Shown here piece by piece: positions 21,453 to 33,459 of a DNA stretch of 64,000 nt. This DNA is from Aspidiotus rigidus (taxonomy: Eukaryota > Arthropoda > Insecta > Hemiptera > Diaspididae). The notes under the pieces were generated by a model that was given only the letters and a program-made list of their open reading frames with translations, was not told where the DNA came from and ran no database searches. Position 1 is the stretch's first letter; every line of letters begins with the position of its first letter. Where the stretch lies: assembly GCA_035079385.1 (NCBI GenBank), contig JAVHKY010000054.1, forward strand, positions 10,021,501-10,085,500, written 5' to 3'. The translations under genes were made by a program, and so were the position numbers.

Positions 21453-24400
21453 CCCGATATCAACTGGAGATTTTGTTATTCTTTTGCTTTATTGCTGATG
21501 AAATTTTCAAACTGATAGTAAAACTCTCGTGCGAACAATAATTTGCCGAACTGGCAAGATTTTTTTTTTTAACTTCGATATCAACTTTTTTTTTTAAGGA
21601 CTTAATGTCATAATAACCGTTGAGTTAAAATTGTAAGTACGAGTACTATGATTAGTCAGCTACAGAATTATCTCTAATTTATTCGTACGAATGTAGTTCA
21701 CTAGGTCAGTTAGCTCTTCGGTTCTGAGATCATTAGATTTCGACTTGAAATCCCGCACATATTGATTTCTTTGGAACTAAGGTTTCCAAAAAAATTAAAC
21801 CTAATCGTTCGTGCTGAATGATAGTAACCCCGTTAAACTGTTCTTTCTCGCTTCCATAGAAAGTGCTTGTCTAGCTCTTTCATATTAATATATTCCACTA
21901 ATGGAAAATTTTGTATCATGCACTCAAAAAGTTCATTTCAATATTGAAGAAAACTAATCATGAATCCAATACAAATGAAGTAGAGTTTATTTATCTTTTT
22001 TTCTTTTTCTTCTTTTTTCATTTTTTCTCTAAACATCTCCATAGACGATTGCCTCTATGATGAGAAACATAACCAATTTTTAAAGCTTAACAGAAGTAGT
22101 AAATATTAATAATGAATAGCAAATGGATACATAAATCAAGGAAAAGGAAAGGAAAAGAGTAAAAGAGAGAAAACATGATATAAAATCAGGGTTATAACTA
22201 ACTTTATTATTGGAGTAGGTAATGTAAAAACAGTAAAATGATAAAAACAAAACAAAAAATACAGTATTAACAAAGTAAAATAATATAATAGACTAGTTTA
22301 CTCTACAGCTCTGTTCCATTTATAAGAAACATATGCCGGAACTCGAAACCCGAATTATGATTAACTGGAGGCGACTTGATTCTGAAGACACTTTTCACCA
22401 AGATACTATACAAGTAGTGTAGTACATAATAATATTGATATAAACGTGTACAAGAGATAGGTACCGGTACCTCTATAAAAATAAGATTATCGTGGTATAC
22501 ACATTTTATACCGCCTCTACAAAAGATGGAAGAAATAAAAATTAACGAATTTCCGTCACAATATAAATTATTCATTCGACCGTGACTTCGTTTGAGGAAG
22601 CCACCAAAATGGAATGTTCATTTGTGAAATTATATCATACAGTTTTCAATGAAAATTGTGTGCAATAAAAACATAAGATATACCTACGTTAAACATACCT
22701 AGATATGATAAAATCGATTGAATAAGCTACTAAATTACACCATATTTTCTAATTTTTAGTGAAAAGATTTGCGAGGTGTTCGAAGTTTCATTCCATTTCA
22801 ATAACGTACCATGTTTTATTTTTTCCCGACATAGGTTAGTATGCATTTCGAATACCTCGCAAAAATTACAGTTTAATATTAGATAATAATGTCTGAAATC
22901 ACAGTATACTCTGATTATATCTTGAAGATCTCCGAAGAAAGGTAACTACTAAAAAAACAAGAAATATTTTATTATAAAATTTAAAACAACTTATAGGAGA
23001 GAGAAGAACCTACTAAGTATGATTTGAAAAAAATATAGGGACCTACTAAAGACAAATAATATAAATAAATTTTTACTAGAATCGTGACTAGGTCTATATG
23101 ATACGGTTGGTAGAGCTACGATTACTTCATATTAATCTATAACGTAATCTTGAAAAATTTGAGAAACTTCAAAAGTCTTCTTTTGACAATTTTCATAATT
23201 TTCGTTAGTTAAACTATGACTAGGAAATAAACCCAACCTTTTCGTAATGAATCAAAATTATGCAATATTCAAATTTACTCGTTCTTTACTTTGTAACGAT
23301 GAATGCGACACTATAAGTACTCAAATTCGTATAAAGCGCTTACGAATGAGGATAAGTATTAAAATTCGTTTCTTTTGATGTTTCTAGATCATGTGTACCG
23401 AATCGGATATTGGTAACTAGCGATAAAATTTATTCGAGAAGATACTCAAGATTTATTTGGAATTTTTTCAACTTACTCAATTATTATGGTATTCCCATTT
23501 TCTTTTGCGGGTTAAATTTTCAAAAACGCTAGGAAGTAATGTTTCCAATGCTTATAAAATACTTATTAGTTTTTCTAGCTGGCGACAGAAACATGCATCT
23601 TGGTAGAAATGAACAATCTAGTTGATTATTTAACTTTGATAATCATCAGAAAAAAACAGTTGCATTGACGGGTTGAGTTTCGTTTTGTTGAAAATGCACA
23701 TCAATTATAGTATGTGACTAAGGTAAAACAATCATAAGACAGAAGCATGAAGGAGATAAGTAATGATGATAACAATGATCTGATGAAAAATAATTCCGAT
23801 GAATCATTGGTTTTCAAGATATTTTCTTCGTAAACCTGTTGGAATTTTTACTTTTTCCAATTTCCATTTAGGTAATTTATACTTCAAGTGTCTATATATT
23901 AAAGTAAGACTATTGATTTTTACGCTTGATAGGACTTCGAATACCTATTCAAAATTATCCTCTTCATTTCCATAATCGATTCTTTAATGACCGATAAAAA
24001 AAATATACAATTTCATGGCGTCGTTTGTAGTCATCCGACTTTTTTTTTTTTTTTTTTCAAGAACTTGAGCTTTTACTTATACCTAATTTTGAAGTTAGGT
24101 ACCTATGAAGGGTATTTTGAAGAACATTGTTAGTTGATTTGAGAAAAAAATGAAATTGATATTCAGAGAGTTTTTTTGCCTATTTATTGAATTTATATAA
24201 TTCGACGTTATTAGTACATCTTTGAAAGGCCGTATTTAAGACAATATTATCTAGGATCGAGTAATAACAAGACTGATTTACTCATTTATTTTTTGTTGTT
24301 ATCAAAATCCAAATTTTACGAGCCACTTTTTTATTGAAATTCCATATATTTATTTGTATGCACTCATCCTTAGAACTTATTCTTATTTCCTAAATTCAAT

Positions 24401-24900
24401 ATTTTTTTTTTTTCAATATCATTTGTCATCGAGAATGAGAAAAAGGTCTTTGGTGGGCAAAAAAATGATTTTTGGATAATGATTGATCTTTGTATGTATA
24501 ATTTTTTACACTCTTTCGCGTGATGTAGTAAAAACAACATATTGCTTTTTTTGCTCACCAAGGTCCCTCGCTTTTCTCATCTTCGGTCACAATTCTATTA
24601 ATCTATTTCCAAGAGATTTTTTTGAATAGCTCTTCTTCCCTTTACCTTCATTTATGCCTTGTGCTAGGAGCCTTGTTACGCATTCAAATGGTAACTTATT
24701 ACTTATTTAGAATGGTGAAATAATCACTAATTAAGTTAGAATAATGGAAATTTAGAAAAATCGCGATAATTGATCAAAAATATTATTTGAGAATGAGAAC
24801 TATGTACTGATACAATTTTCAACTCTCTAGCCAAATTATTTATTCGACTCTTATTCCGTTCGTCTCCTCTTATATCTTTTAGGACAGAAAAGACGATAAT
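21453..24900. other. Anonymous AT-rich stretch
   Basis: No gene was recognised in 3.4 kb. A small inverted repeat (TTTGCGAGGTGTTCGAA at about 22769 and TTCGAATACCTCGCAAA at about 22846) could be a tiny MITE or a hairpin. Poly-T runs lie near 24042 and 24402. Confidence 0.5.
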
Positions 24901-24901
24901 T

Positions 24902-26072
24902 GGGGTATTGCAACCAAAAGCTTTTGCTCTGGCTTTCGGCTTTAATATGTGACCTTGAAAAATATGGATTTCGACTTTAGAGACTTTCGACTTAGTTCAG
25001 CTGGTTTTCGGCTAATCAACTAAGTATAAATGTTCCGCAAAAATGGGAGTATGAAGGACACGATCAGGAGAATCGGGACTTCGTTATATTTGTGAGAGAT
25101 ATTTATTCTCCAGTTTGTACTCATCTTGAATGGATGACTGCAGGCTTTAGTGCTGAAGCACTGTACTTTTGTCTGTGACTGTGGGGTGCACTGGTGCTGT
25201 TTCTGTTTGTCTTACAAAACTTGACCTAGACAAAGGAACAAATTTTATTACTAAACATTTGATTCTTATTCAGTTTACCGGGGAACTGTACAAATTCAGC
25301 TTATTATTGGCTTTTGACTCATGAAGATTTAAATGAAGCTGACTATCAGTATCAGCTTCTTTCTTATCAGTAGAAGTTTAGCTTGCGGCTTTCAGCTGGC
25401 TACAACACTATGATACTGGATAACGATTCAAAGTTCAATTACAGTAATGAAAAAATAATATCATGAATAAGAATCTATGTGTGGAGAAGTTATTTGAGTG
25501 AGAGATAGAAAGTGGAAAATAGAGTGTAGCAGCCAGCTAAAAGCCAAAAGTCAAAATCAGGTGAATTTTTACTGATATGAGTGATAAGAGAGGAGCTGAA
25601 AGTCAGCTTTATGTAAACTTTTGTAGGCCAAAAGCCAAAATGAGTCAAGTTTTTTCAATTTTTTTTCAGGTCTCCTGATTTTTGCAAAATAGGGAAGAGC
25701 ACTGCTTGAGAGTTCAAATTTGGAGTTCAACTGCCCCCAGACTGATTTTAGCAAAGAGAAGGAGTTAAGTAAAACAAAAAAGGTTGCTTCCCGTTCATTT
25801 CAGCTGTTCATCATAGAAGTCTGTAGTGCAGTCAACCAATTATGGAAATGAACACAAAATGGAGGATAGGTATCTTCCACAAATAAGGTAATGCTTCAAT
25901 TCTCCTGATCATTTCATCTGGACTCACGTGTTTTCTTCACATTGATCAGCCGAAAATCAACTGACCAGCTAAATTGAGCCAAAAGCCAGCTGAATTTTTC
26001 CAGAGCTAAAAGCCTAAAGCCAAATTTTTCAAAGTTGTAATTTGAAGCTGAAATCTTCGGTTGCAATACTCT
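24902..26072. mobile_element. hAT-like element rich in AAAGCC/AGCTGAAA words
   Basis: The left end GGGTATTGCAACC (24903) is matched by the inverted right end GGTTGCAATACTC (about 26059-26071). The interior carries many short words such as AAAGCCAAAAG, AGCTGAAAG and TTTCGGCT in both orientations, giving heavy self-complementarity. No transposase was seen. It is related to the fragment at 17480-18660. The target duplication was not resolved. Confidence 0.6.
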
Positions 26073-28180
26073 AAAAAATAATGAGCGGGTGGTTCCTCTA
26101 TATGAAAACAAATCTATTATATAAATAATGAAAGAAGGGAACAATTTGTTTACAAATGGGGCAGACGATGGTACAATGGCTCTTATTGGTTGATGGAACT
26201 GACAGTTAAAGTTCACCATTGGTCAAAAATGAACCGGGTAAAAGAATACAAATTGTAGCAACGACGCAGCAGACGTTGATGAGGAAAGTATTAAGAGGAT
26301 TTAGACTAGGCAAATTATAGGGTCGCTAGTGTCGTTTGATAATAAAAGTGAAATTAAGAATGTGCGATCGAGTGGTATTCTGCGTAGAATCGATGTATTA
26401 GTGAGTAAAATTAGTTTCTTTAGAAGTACGATTCTAGCGCTGCCTAGTCCAAATGGACGGAAAACGGAGAATGAACAGAGAACTGAGAGGGGTGGGAGGT
26501 AGTATGCATAGAAAACATGAATTCTTCCAATGAAACTGAGACAGAAGATGAGAAATTGTCAGACATCTGAGAGAAAGAAGACACACATGTAAATACATTG
26601 ACAAAGTGAGCAGATGTAGAGCGAGAATAAGAGAGAGGGTTTCATGAAAAATAATCTATTTCCAATGGAATAGACATCCTCCTTCCTTAAATTTACCTCC
26701 TCTCGTTTTGCATTAGGTATGGTCCTCAATTACAATTTTTCATTTAAAGGCGCTCCGAGAAGGCATCCCACCGAAAGGTTCTCAATGATTTGGTAACATT
26801 GACCACCTTTGTCACCATGGAAGATTCGGTATTTCACCTCCTTCCTCTCCTCCCACTTCCCACCTATATCAAGAGGTCTCGAAGCGTCCCTGCTATAATT
26901 TTTAATGAAAAGATATTATAATACATATAATTCTTTATATTTATCGAAAGTTGGAAGGGGCGATGTATTATAATGCGATGTTTTGAACAGTGAGCTATAT
27001 GTTTTCTTACCAGGATTACGCCATATAATTTGAAATATCACCTACATACTTAATGAAGAGTAGAACCTTAGAAATAGTGCTTAGAAGTTAGGCATAGAAT
27101 GAGTATTGATGTGAACACACTGTGGGCATGGTCGATCAGTATAGATTGAACGTAATTCGTGAATTAATTTTAAAAACATGGAGAGAGATTTCGTAACCAT
27201 ATTTCAGGTGCTCTAAAAATGGAGGGATATCAATAATAGACCGTGTGCACCGAATTTCTGTAGACTTGCTGAGAAATATTATGTGAGGTGGATAGGGAAA
27301 AACTGTTGGATCCGTTACCAGAGGGACAAAAAAGGCTGTTGTAAAAATTCTGTTAGTCCCAACTAGGAAAAATGATGAAAATACTGACGCCAAAAGACTG
27401 ATAGTTTTGTCGAACGAAGCTCATATCAGCGGCATGACTGAGAAGGGTGGGAAAGAGCTTTCAAATTTTGTGGGTACTCATTATTTTGACTCAAAAGTCC
27501 ACTTATAAACGCTCATTTCACTTTTTTTTTTTTGGTTAAATTCTGTATCAAAATATTTTGAGCTCTTCTCTCCTCCTACTCACCTTGATTTATTATTGTC
27601 CCCCTATTCTCCTATAAGTAGTGTTAGTAAGGGCCTGAGTAGAATTTGGTATTTTCTCAAACAGTTGTCTCCTATAATTTTTTGCGTCATAATGAACGTC
27701 TTTTCTTTCTTAATAAAAACGATCCCTTAATCTGTCCTCAGAAGCGGTGTTTCAAAATAAGAAAGAAAACCGAGACAGTGACTCAAAAAGCGTTGAATTG
27801 TTTGCGATCCACAGGAATTCACTTTTTAAGGAAAACCCACGTCCTAGGCGAATATACCGCCGTAAATATCATTTCGGAAGTAGTCTACCGCACATTGACT
27901 GCTCACGATATCGTGACTTATCATTCGACAATCTTTTTTCGCTGAGACTCCCGCTTAATCTATTGGGATTCCCGCATTCGGTAATATAGAGAACAATATC
28001 GGCCAATCCACCTCGACTGTTTCGTAAAAATGTTGTAAAAATTTTTCGGTGATCTCGTACCCATCAAGCTTATTTGGGACGCTCGCGAAATAGCCCATCG
28101 ACGTACAGCGTATTTTTACGACTATCGTTTTATAAGCTTATCGATATTTTTTTTTTTTTTTTGCTTTTCTGCTCGAAAAA
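26073..28180. other. Stretch without a recognised gene
   Basis: No known motif was seen. From 27646 to 27989 two plus frames are open together over about 200 bp with less AT-rich sequence, but neither resembles a known protein nor has clear splice sites. Confidence 0.45.
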
Positions 28181-28379
28181 TTACCCACGCTTTTTCGCGG
28201 CAAACTTCGTCGGATATAACTTATGAATTTTTTTCACGCTATTCACCAAAATGTCGTGGGTGCCTCTTTGCCACATTGTGAAGTAATACACTTCTTGTCC
28301 ATAATATGTTACTGATTGCATGTCCACTTCGGTCACGTCACTCCCTCGCTCGTTTCCTTTCATCGCTGCAAAAATACGA
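28181..28379 (-). CDS. Possible terminal exon, unidentified (weak)
   Basis: On the minus strand a TTTTTGCAG acceptor-like sequence (about 28380-28388) precedes an open frame to a TAA at 28181. The frame includes TYYGQEVYYFTMWQRGTHD and a basic end KLYPTKFAAKKRG. It lies downstream of the Shal stop codon. The Shal last exon could only splice here in a phase that hits an immediate stop, so it is not an obvious Shal alternative exon. It may be the end of another gene, or chance inside a 3'UTR. Confidence 0.25.
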
Positions 28380-28388
28380 GAATGAAAA

Positions 28389-29788
28389 CAATATAAAGTG
28401 CACAAGTCGATAAAATATTATAGAAATAGAGGTAAAGTGGCCTCTTCCGTAAAATGTGTGTCGAGCACATATCTCTTTGGTCGAATTTTCTTTCATCGAT
28501 TCATCAGATTCATCGTACATAAATTAGGGTATTATTTTTAGATTAGCCTATAGTTAAGTTGGCGCCGTGTTTGGCGCAACCTAACTCTATCATCATCATT
28601 ATCATCATCACTTCAGCTTCTTTGGTATTTCTGTATCCTATAATATTGCGATTTCCTCTGGATTAATATACGGATTACAGCGGTAAAATTTCTTTGCCTG
28701 TTTTTTTTTTTTTTTTTTTGCGACTTCCGAATGAGATAGTAAAAATCGCGAAAATTGTAACTCGTGCTCATCAAAACTCATCGTTTTAAATGTTCTCGCT
28801 GCGAACAATTTAATTTTAACTTTCACCCCGTATGAATAAGATGCGGTACTTTTTTATTATTATTATTATTTCCTGTGCTAGCCGGCATTTTGGCCCTAAC
28901 CACTCTCTACTTATTTTCAAACTATAACTCATACACTGTATTACACAGTGTCTTAATAGCGATGTACTGAATATTTTCCGTCATTAAATTATTTGGCGGA
29001 TCGTCAAGTCTCTATATTGTACTCAAATGTAGCGCATTGTAATGGACCACTGTGCCGTAGTCAGTGTAGTCCTTCTGATATGTAATCTATCAAACTCAAG
29101 AATATGCTTATTTGTCGTGGCGGCTGGGACGACAGAAGATCCTGTGAACGGCCTCGAGCATCGGTGCCCACACCTAGAGCCGTCTTCACTTTTCCTCATC
29201 TCCTTTGAGAAAGTCTCTAACTTTGGAAGCACAAAAGGAATTGTAGAGGGGAAAGATAAGGTAGAACGGACAGTCGAGGGTGAGAGGGAAGGAGGAATAC
29301 ACGACGATTGATTAACACGTAAGAAAGTCTCTCGTTACATGGTACATGATACGGTAATAAGTAACCTAATTCCTATCGAATATTTGAAAAAATAAACGTA
29401 CAATTTTTTGCTTAATCGATAATAATTATATAGTAAAGTCTTATTTCGAAAATGATAAGTTGTCTCGTTAGATCGTGATTTTTGCGACAACTCTGTAAAG
29501 AACTTCTTTCTGCAGCAGCGCTCGCAGCGGTACACTGCTTTAAAAGTATATTATAACAAGAATAATAATCCGCATGGTGTTCTTTTCAAAGGAAGGAAGA
29601 AAAAAAAATCGTTTTCTCGTTTTCCTCGAAAAAATGTACGAGTGTGTGAAACAGGAGGAAGAAAAAAATGTACGTAAGAATAGGAAAAGAAGATTCAAGG
29701 AAAACGGAAGAGAGAAAGAGAGAGTGAGAGACAGAGAAAGAGAGAGCGGGAGAGCGAAAGAGGGGGAAAAAAGGAGCCTAAAATAAAT
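28389..29788 (-). other. Probable Shal 3'UTR and downstream flank
   Basis: This region immediately follows the Shal stop codon on the minus strand. It contains a strongly purine-rich plus-strand tract at 29695-29775 (GAGAGAAAGAGAGAG type, CU-rich in the Shal transcript), a poly-T run near 28700 and TTA triplets near 28855. The transcript end was not fixed. Confidence 0.4.
29695..29775. repeat. GA-rich low-complexity tract
   Basis: About 80 bases are nearly pure A and G, with GAGAGA and AAAGAGAG runs. They start 14 bases beyond the Shal stop codon, so in the Shal transcript this would be a CU-rich stretch at the start of the 3'UTR. Confidence 0.85.
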
Positions 29789-30142
29789 TTACAGAAACGT
29801 TATTCGTACTTCAGGTTGTTGGTCCGCTGATGATGTTCCCGTCGGAGACGGCAGACGCGACGACGAGCTAAAATCGATATCCGAATTACCGTGGTGTGCC
29901 GCTGCCGTCGTTGGCAGGTTCACCAGAACAGATGCAGTCATATTGCTGGAGCTCGTGGAATTCGGTTTATTTAGCGAAATTAGCGACGTCGAACTCGCTG
30001 GTACAGCGTTTGAACGACTTTTAAGATTAAATTCTGGCGTGTCGGTGGCTGTTCTGGCTTTGGAAATGTCTATTCGCAAGTGATCTTCGCTCAGTTCATG
30101 TTCGTTTGTGTGTGATTCCTCTGAACATCTTCGACGACGTTT
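29789..30142 (-). CDS. Shal: Shal (Kv4) potassium channel, last coding exon (cytoplasmic C-terminus)
   Basis: This minus-strand exon is preceded by a TGTTATCAG acceptor and starts in phase 0, matching the phase-0 end of the exon at 42312-42467. It encodes 117 residues. A basic/acidic start (KRRRCSEESHTNEHELSEDH) leads into LRIDISKARTATDTPEFNLK, then a Ser/Thr/Asn-rich low-complexity stretch, and finally PEVRITFL with a TAA. The last residues fit a class I PDZ ligand (Thr at -2, Leu at 0), the position where Kv4 channels carry VSAL. A GTACGA donor-like sequence lies five codons before the stop, but the ending as read is the better fit. The region would be cytoplasmic and serve scaffold and trafficking interactions. 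It is joined across a 12.2 kb intron; a small exon between could have been missed. Confidence 0.85.
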   Translation of the reverse strand, partial: KRRRRCSEESHTNEHELSEDHLRIDISKARTATDTPEFNLKSRSNAVPASSTSLISLNKPNSTSSSNMTASVLVNLPTTAAAHHGNSDIDFSSSSRLPSPTGTSSADQQPEVRITFL

Positions 30143-32340
30143 CTGATAACAACAATTAACAAAACAATTACTCGAACGCCAGTTTTAAATTTAATTAGAG
30201 AACAAAATTTGAGAGTAGCGAAAAAAAAAGTGATAATACTCCGCGAGTATAACGCATTTTCGAGTTCAGATGTTGCTAAATTTCTAGTATTACTTATAAA
30301 AGAAAATAAAAAATTGGGCTCGTTTGGACGCCCATTCTTGAATGATTTGAAAAACATGACACAGTCTTATCTTGAATTTTACAAGAATTATCATCCCACA
30401 GCAGGACCTGGAGAATCTGACTTGTAAGGAGCTACTGAATTGCAAGTCAGGGGAACACGAGGCTATCCTCGAGCATTCTTCTCTCTCACTTAATAAAACT
30501 TCATCTATGAGACCCACCTATTGAAAAAGTTTTTAAATTCTAGTTCGAGGAAAATTACGAATATTTTTCTCCTGAATAAAAATAGTAAACTCGTGAAGAA
30601 GTTACAGAATAATTGTAAGAGGGGCAGGGTGGAAGTAGAATAACTCAATAATGTTAATACTGTACTTGTCACTTTAAATGAACCTGAACTGTGAGAAGTT
30701 TTGTGAGAGAATTCTACCTGTGACGAATATAAGTCAAATTCTCCTGCACCTATCGTCAATGAACAGCCAAAAAACTCTTCTTCCTGTGAAATTCAGAGAG
30801 CAGAATTTGTTATCATTTTTGAAGGAAATTAGAGAGCTTCTCTGTTCCCTTAATATAGACAAACCATACTTTTCTTCATAAAGATTTGTACTGAATACCT
30901 TCTATAAGATAGATACAGGCCCGTAGAAAGCCATTGCTGGGCCTAGAGTCGAGACTTATTCGCCAGTTCCTCTAAGGAATAATGCCCTTAAGCCCGAAGA
31001 TAAAACACCCGCTTGTACCCTTCTTTTCAGGCCTGAATAAATATGAACTCCACTATCCCCTTCCGTTGATTTCAACTTCTGGCTAAGTAATGCCAAACAT
31101 AAAATTCTTTTTATAAAAAATTGCTGAACAAGATGTACAAAAACAAACAATAAGAATCTAATGCTACCGAGTAAAAGTTCTTATTTCAACAATTTCCTTC
31201 TGAATCAACTGGGGCTAGCTGGATCTGGACCATGTCTGAATGTATTCCCTGGTTCCAGAAGAAAAACTACTTTCATTCATGATGTAGACTTGTAGAGCAT
31301 CGGTGACTGTAAAACTTATATATTTTTTTTTCATGACCCTCATCGACTTAACGAGAAGTTTTTAAATTCACATCAAGCTATTTTTCAATAGATCAGGGAC
31401 AGAACTAGATCTGGGCAGACTTTCTGGTGAGAGGAAAGGAAGAAAGTTTCTATCATTCGGTCTACAAAATGGGTACCTAACAAAGTAAATTGAAAAAATG
31501 TCCATGTCGGGATTGTGAAGTTACTGAAGGCACAGGAAAGGAGACTTAGCTCCAAGCTTTGTAGAAATACAAGAAATGAAAATCATGCGTCCTATTTCAT
31601 ACTGACTATGAAGTAATGATTCAAAAGTTCCCTATTTTGCTGATGGTCGAATTCCGAGATCGAAATTTACCCAATTCCCAACGTAGCTCAAGTTTATAGC
31701 TCTCTCTTCCTAGCCTCTTTCTCTCCTCTCCCTCATCAATAACGAAGTGCCGTATTTGTGGGTTTCCAAATCTCTGATGTAGGTCAAGGTCATTTTAAGT
31801 TAGTTCGTGACCAGACTGACCTAACGCAAAATTTGAGATGGGGGAATGGCATCATATGACAAATTTCTCAAGTACCTAAATTGGTCAAGATCATTGATGA
31901 CATCATCAATGAGGTCATGGGTCTCACGCGACTGACCCCGAGCACAAACACATGATATACGCAACAAAAATGATTTCTCCACTTGATGGAAAAACATTAG
32001 GTCATAATCATGTCTTCAAGGGTTTCCAAGGCTGCACCCGGCCTGGCCTAGAGCTGCGGTCTAGAAGATGTCCCTTTTATGGCGTCATCAGACAAACTAC
32101 ATCGCTTAGTAACGGATTTATGACTAAGGTATGCGCACTCGCTATGAGCCGTGTGGTGTAAGATTCCTTGATAAATTAAGCGATCCGTTGCGTGCATATT
32201 TACTGTACTTGTACGCCCACTCGTCGTAAACCGCGCGTTTTACACGCGCACGCGCAGATACGTGTTATCCGCGTAATTTATCAAGGGTTGTGGTGTACAC
32301 GCATCTACGTTAGGCACTCATCAGTTCAAAAATATCTACA

Positions 32341-32618
32341 TAATTCGGACCGGGCAGCGCTAGCATCGCGCAAAATTTTTGAATTTTTTAAAATCTCTCA
32401 AAAATATGATCATCTGAAAGAAAATTTTCCACTCTTCAATTTTGTTCCTTACGAGTACACGCCTAAATTCATTATTTTTGGAGAAATTTAAGAAAAACTA
32501 AAAAATCACCTTTGTTTTCAAGTCACGATCACCGTTCGTTTATCAGTACTTTCTAGGCATTTTACATAGGCGACGCTAGCGATCCTACAATGTTCCCGGT
32601 CCGAATTACAACGTATTA
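32341..32618. mobile_element. Inverted-repeat element with TAATTCGGACCGGG ends
   Basis: TAATTCGGACCGGG at 32341 is matched by CCCGGTCCGAATTA ending at 32618. Next to the left end is GCAGCGCTAGCATCGCGC, which recurs almost unchanged at 63321-63338. The interior is AT-rich and non-coding. The target duplication is uncertain. Confidence 0.65.
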
Positions 32619-32654
32619 GAGTATGCTAGGCTAACTTGCAGATGAGCTTTTTTG

Positions 32655-32820
32655 GCCATATTATTATATTGCATACTTACCTGTTTGCTCAAATCTTGCG
32701 GTAATTGTACTTATTTTACATTGGTCTTATGGCAGGGCTTATTAAATCCCCCTGCCATAAGACCAATGTACAGCAAATACCATTACTATAAGAATCAGGC
32801 AAACGAGTTTGCAATATGGT
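32655..32820. mobile_element. Hairpin element with a 21-bp perfect inner stem
   Basis: The arms of about 80 bp pair imperfectly at the outside (CCATATTNTATTGCA and the reverse). They pair perfectly at the centre, where TACATTGGTCTTATGGCAGGG at 32717-32737 matches its complement at 32750-32770 with a 12-base loop. It is probably a small MITE. Its transcript would form a long hairpin. Confidence 0.7.
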
Positions 32821-32943
32821 ATTGAGGAAAAACTATATTAGCCTACAATTTTAACCTAGTTCGCCTAGTAAATCCTAGACTAACACATACACTGTATGCT
32901 AAGTCATGCTTTCAACCCAAGTTAGCCATAGCTTTTCCTTAAG

Positions 32944-33238
32944 CAGGGTTGCCAGATGAGGAGTGCAAGAATGCACCAGATTTTTCAATGAACTGGTCCC
33001 AAAAAAATAAAAAGGATGGAACGCAATTTTCCGGCTCCGGAGCGGAATAAACCCGTTCCGGAACGGAGATGTTTTTTCTGATTTAGAAAATGTTTTTTTC
33101 AGAAAAAACATGTTTTTCTTGAGAAAATACTTGAAAAAATTAAAAAGGACCAGGAAAAGCCCGGAAAAATGGAAAGGACCAAAAAAAAAACCATTTTTTT
33201 TTCAAAATTATCAAAAAGGACGAAATCTGGCAACCCTG
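32944..33238. mobile_element. hAT-type MITE with CAGGGTTGCCAGAT ends
   Basis: CAGGGTTGCCAGAT at 32944 pairs with ATCTGGCAACCCTG ending at 33238. The flanks share CTTAAG directly on both sides (6 bp visible). The interior has ACATGTTTTTCTT-type runs like those near 63870-63910. It is non-coding. Confidence 0.8.
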
Positions 33239-33459
33239 CTTAAGTAGGTCAAGGTCACTGATGACATCATACTACGTCCGAGGTAAAATGTTCACAACTT
33301 CCTAAATTAGGTCAAGGTCATTGGAACTCACAAATTTTCCACTGGCTCCCAGCCCAAAGACAGATGCTTGTCAAAAGCTTAGGACCAGGTCTAATCATAT
33401 TTGTATAGACGACAATGAAGATGGTCAGAGCATCGATAATGGCGTATACACATATTTTA

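Larger units (their letters stand above)
31781..33320. repeat. Scattered AGGTCAAGGTCA repeat copies
   Basis: The 12-mer AGGTCAAGGTCA occurs at 31781-31792, 33246-33257 and 33309-33320. Its neighbours are often CCTAAATTAGG or GATGACATCAT. A reverse copy (ACCTTGACCTAATTTAGGG) lies at 35191. The shared flanks show a dispersed repeat rather than chance motifs. The core contains TCAAGGTCA, the extended half-site known for orphan nuclear receptors such as ERR and FTZ-F1; any function is conjecture. Confidence 0.55.

Noticed and set aside
27646..27989. Two overlapping plus-strand open frames of 99 and 80 codons, considered as a possible exon.
   Set aside because: Neither has recognisable motifs or convincing splice sites, and two frames open together indicates chance more than coding.
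28338..28520. A minus-strand frame beginning MYDESDESMKEN, considered as an exon preceding the weak exon at 28181-28379.
   Set aside because: No splice donor fits before the acceptor at about 28380, and the second half reads as AT-rich intron-like sequence.
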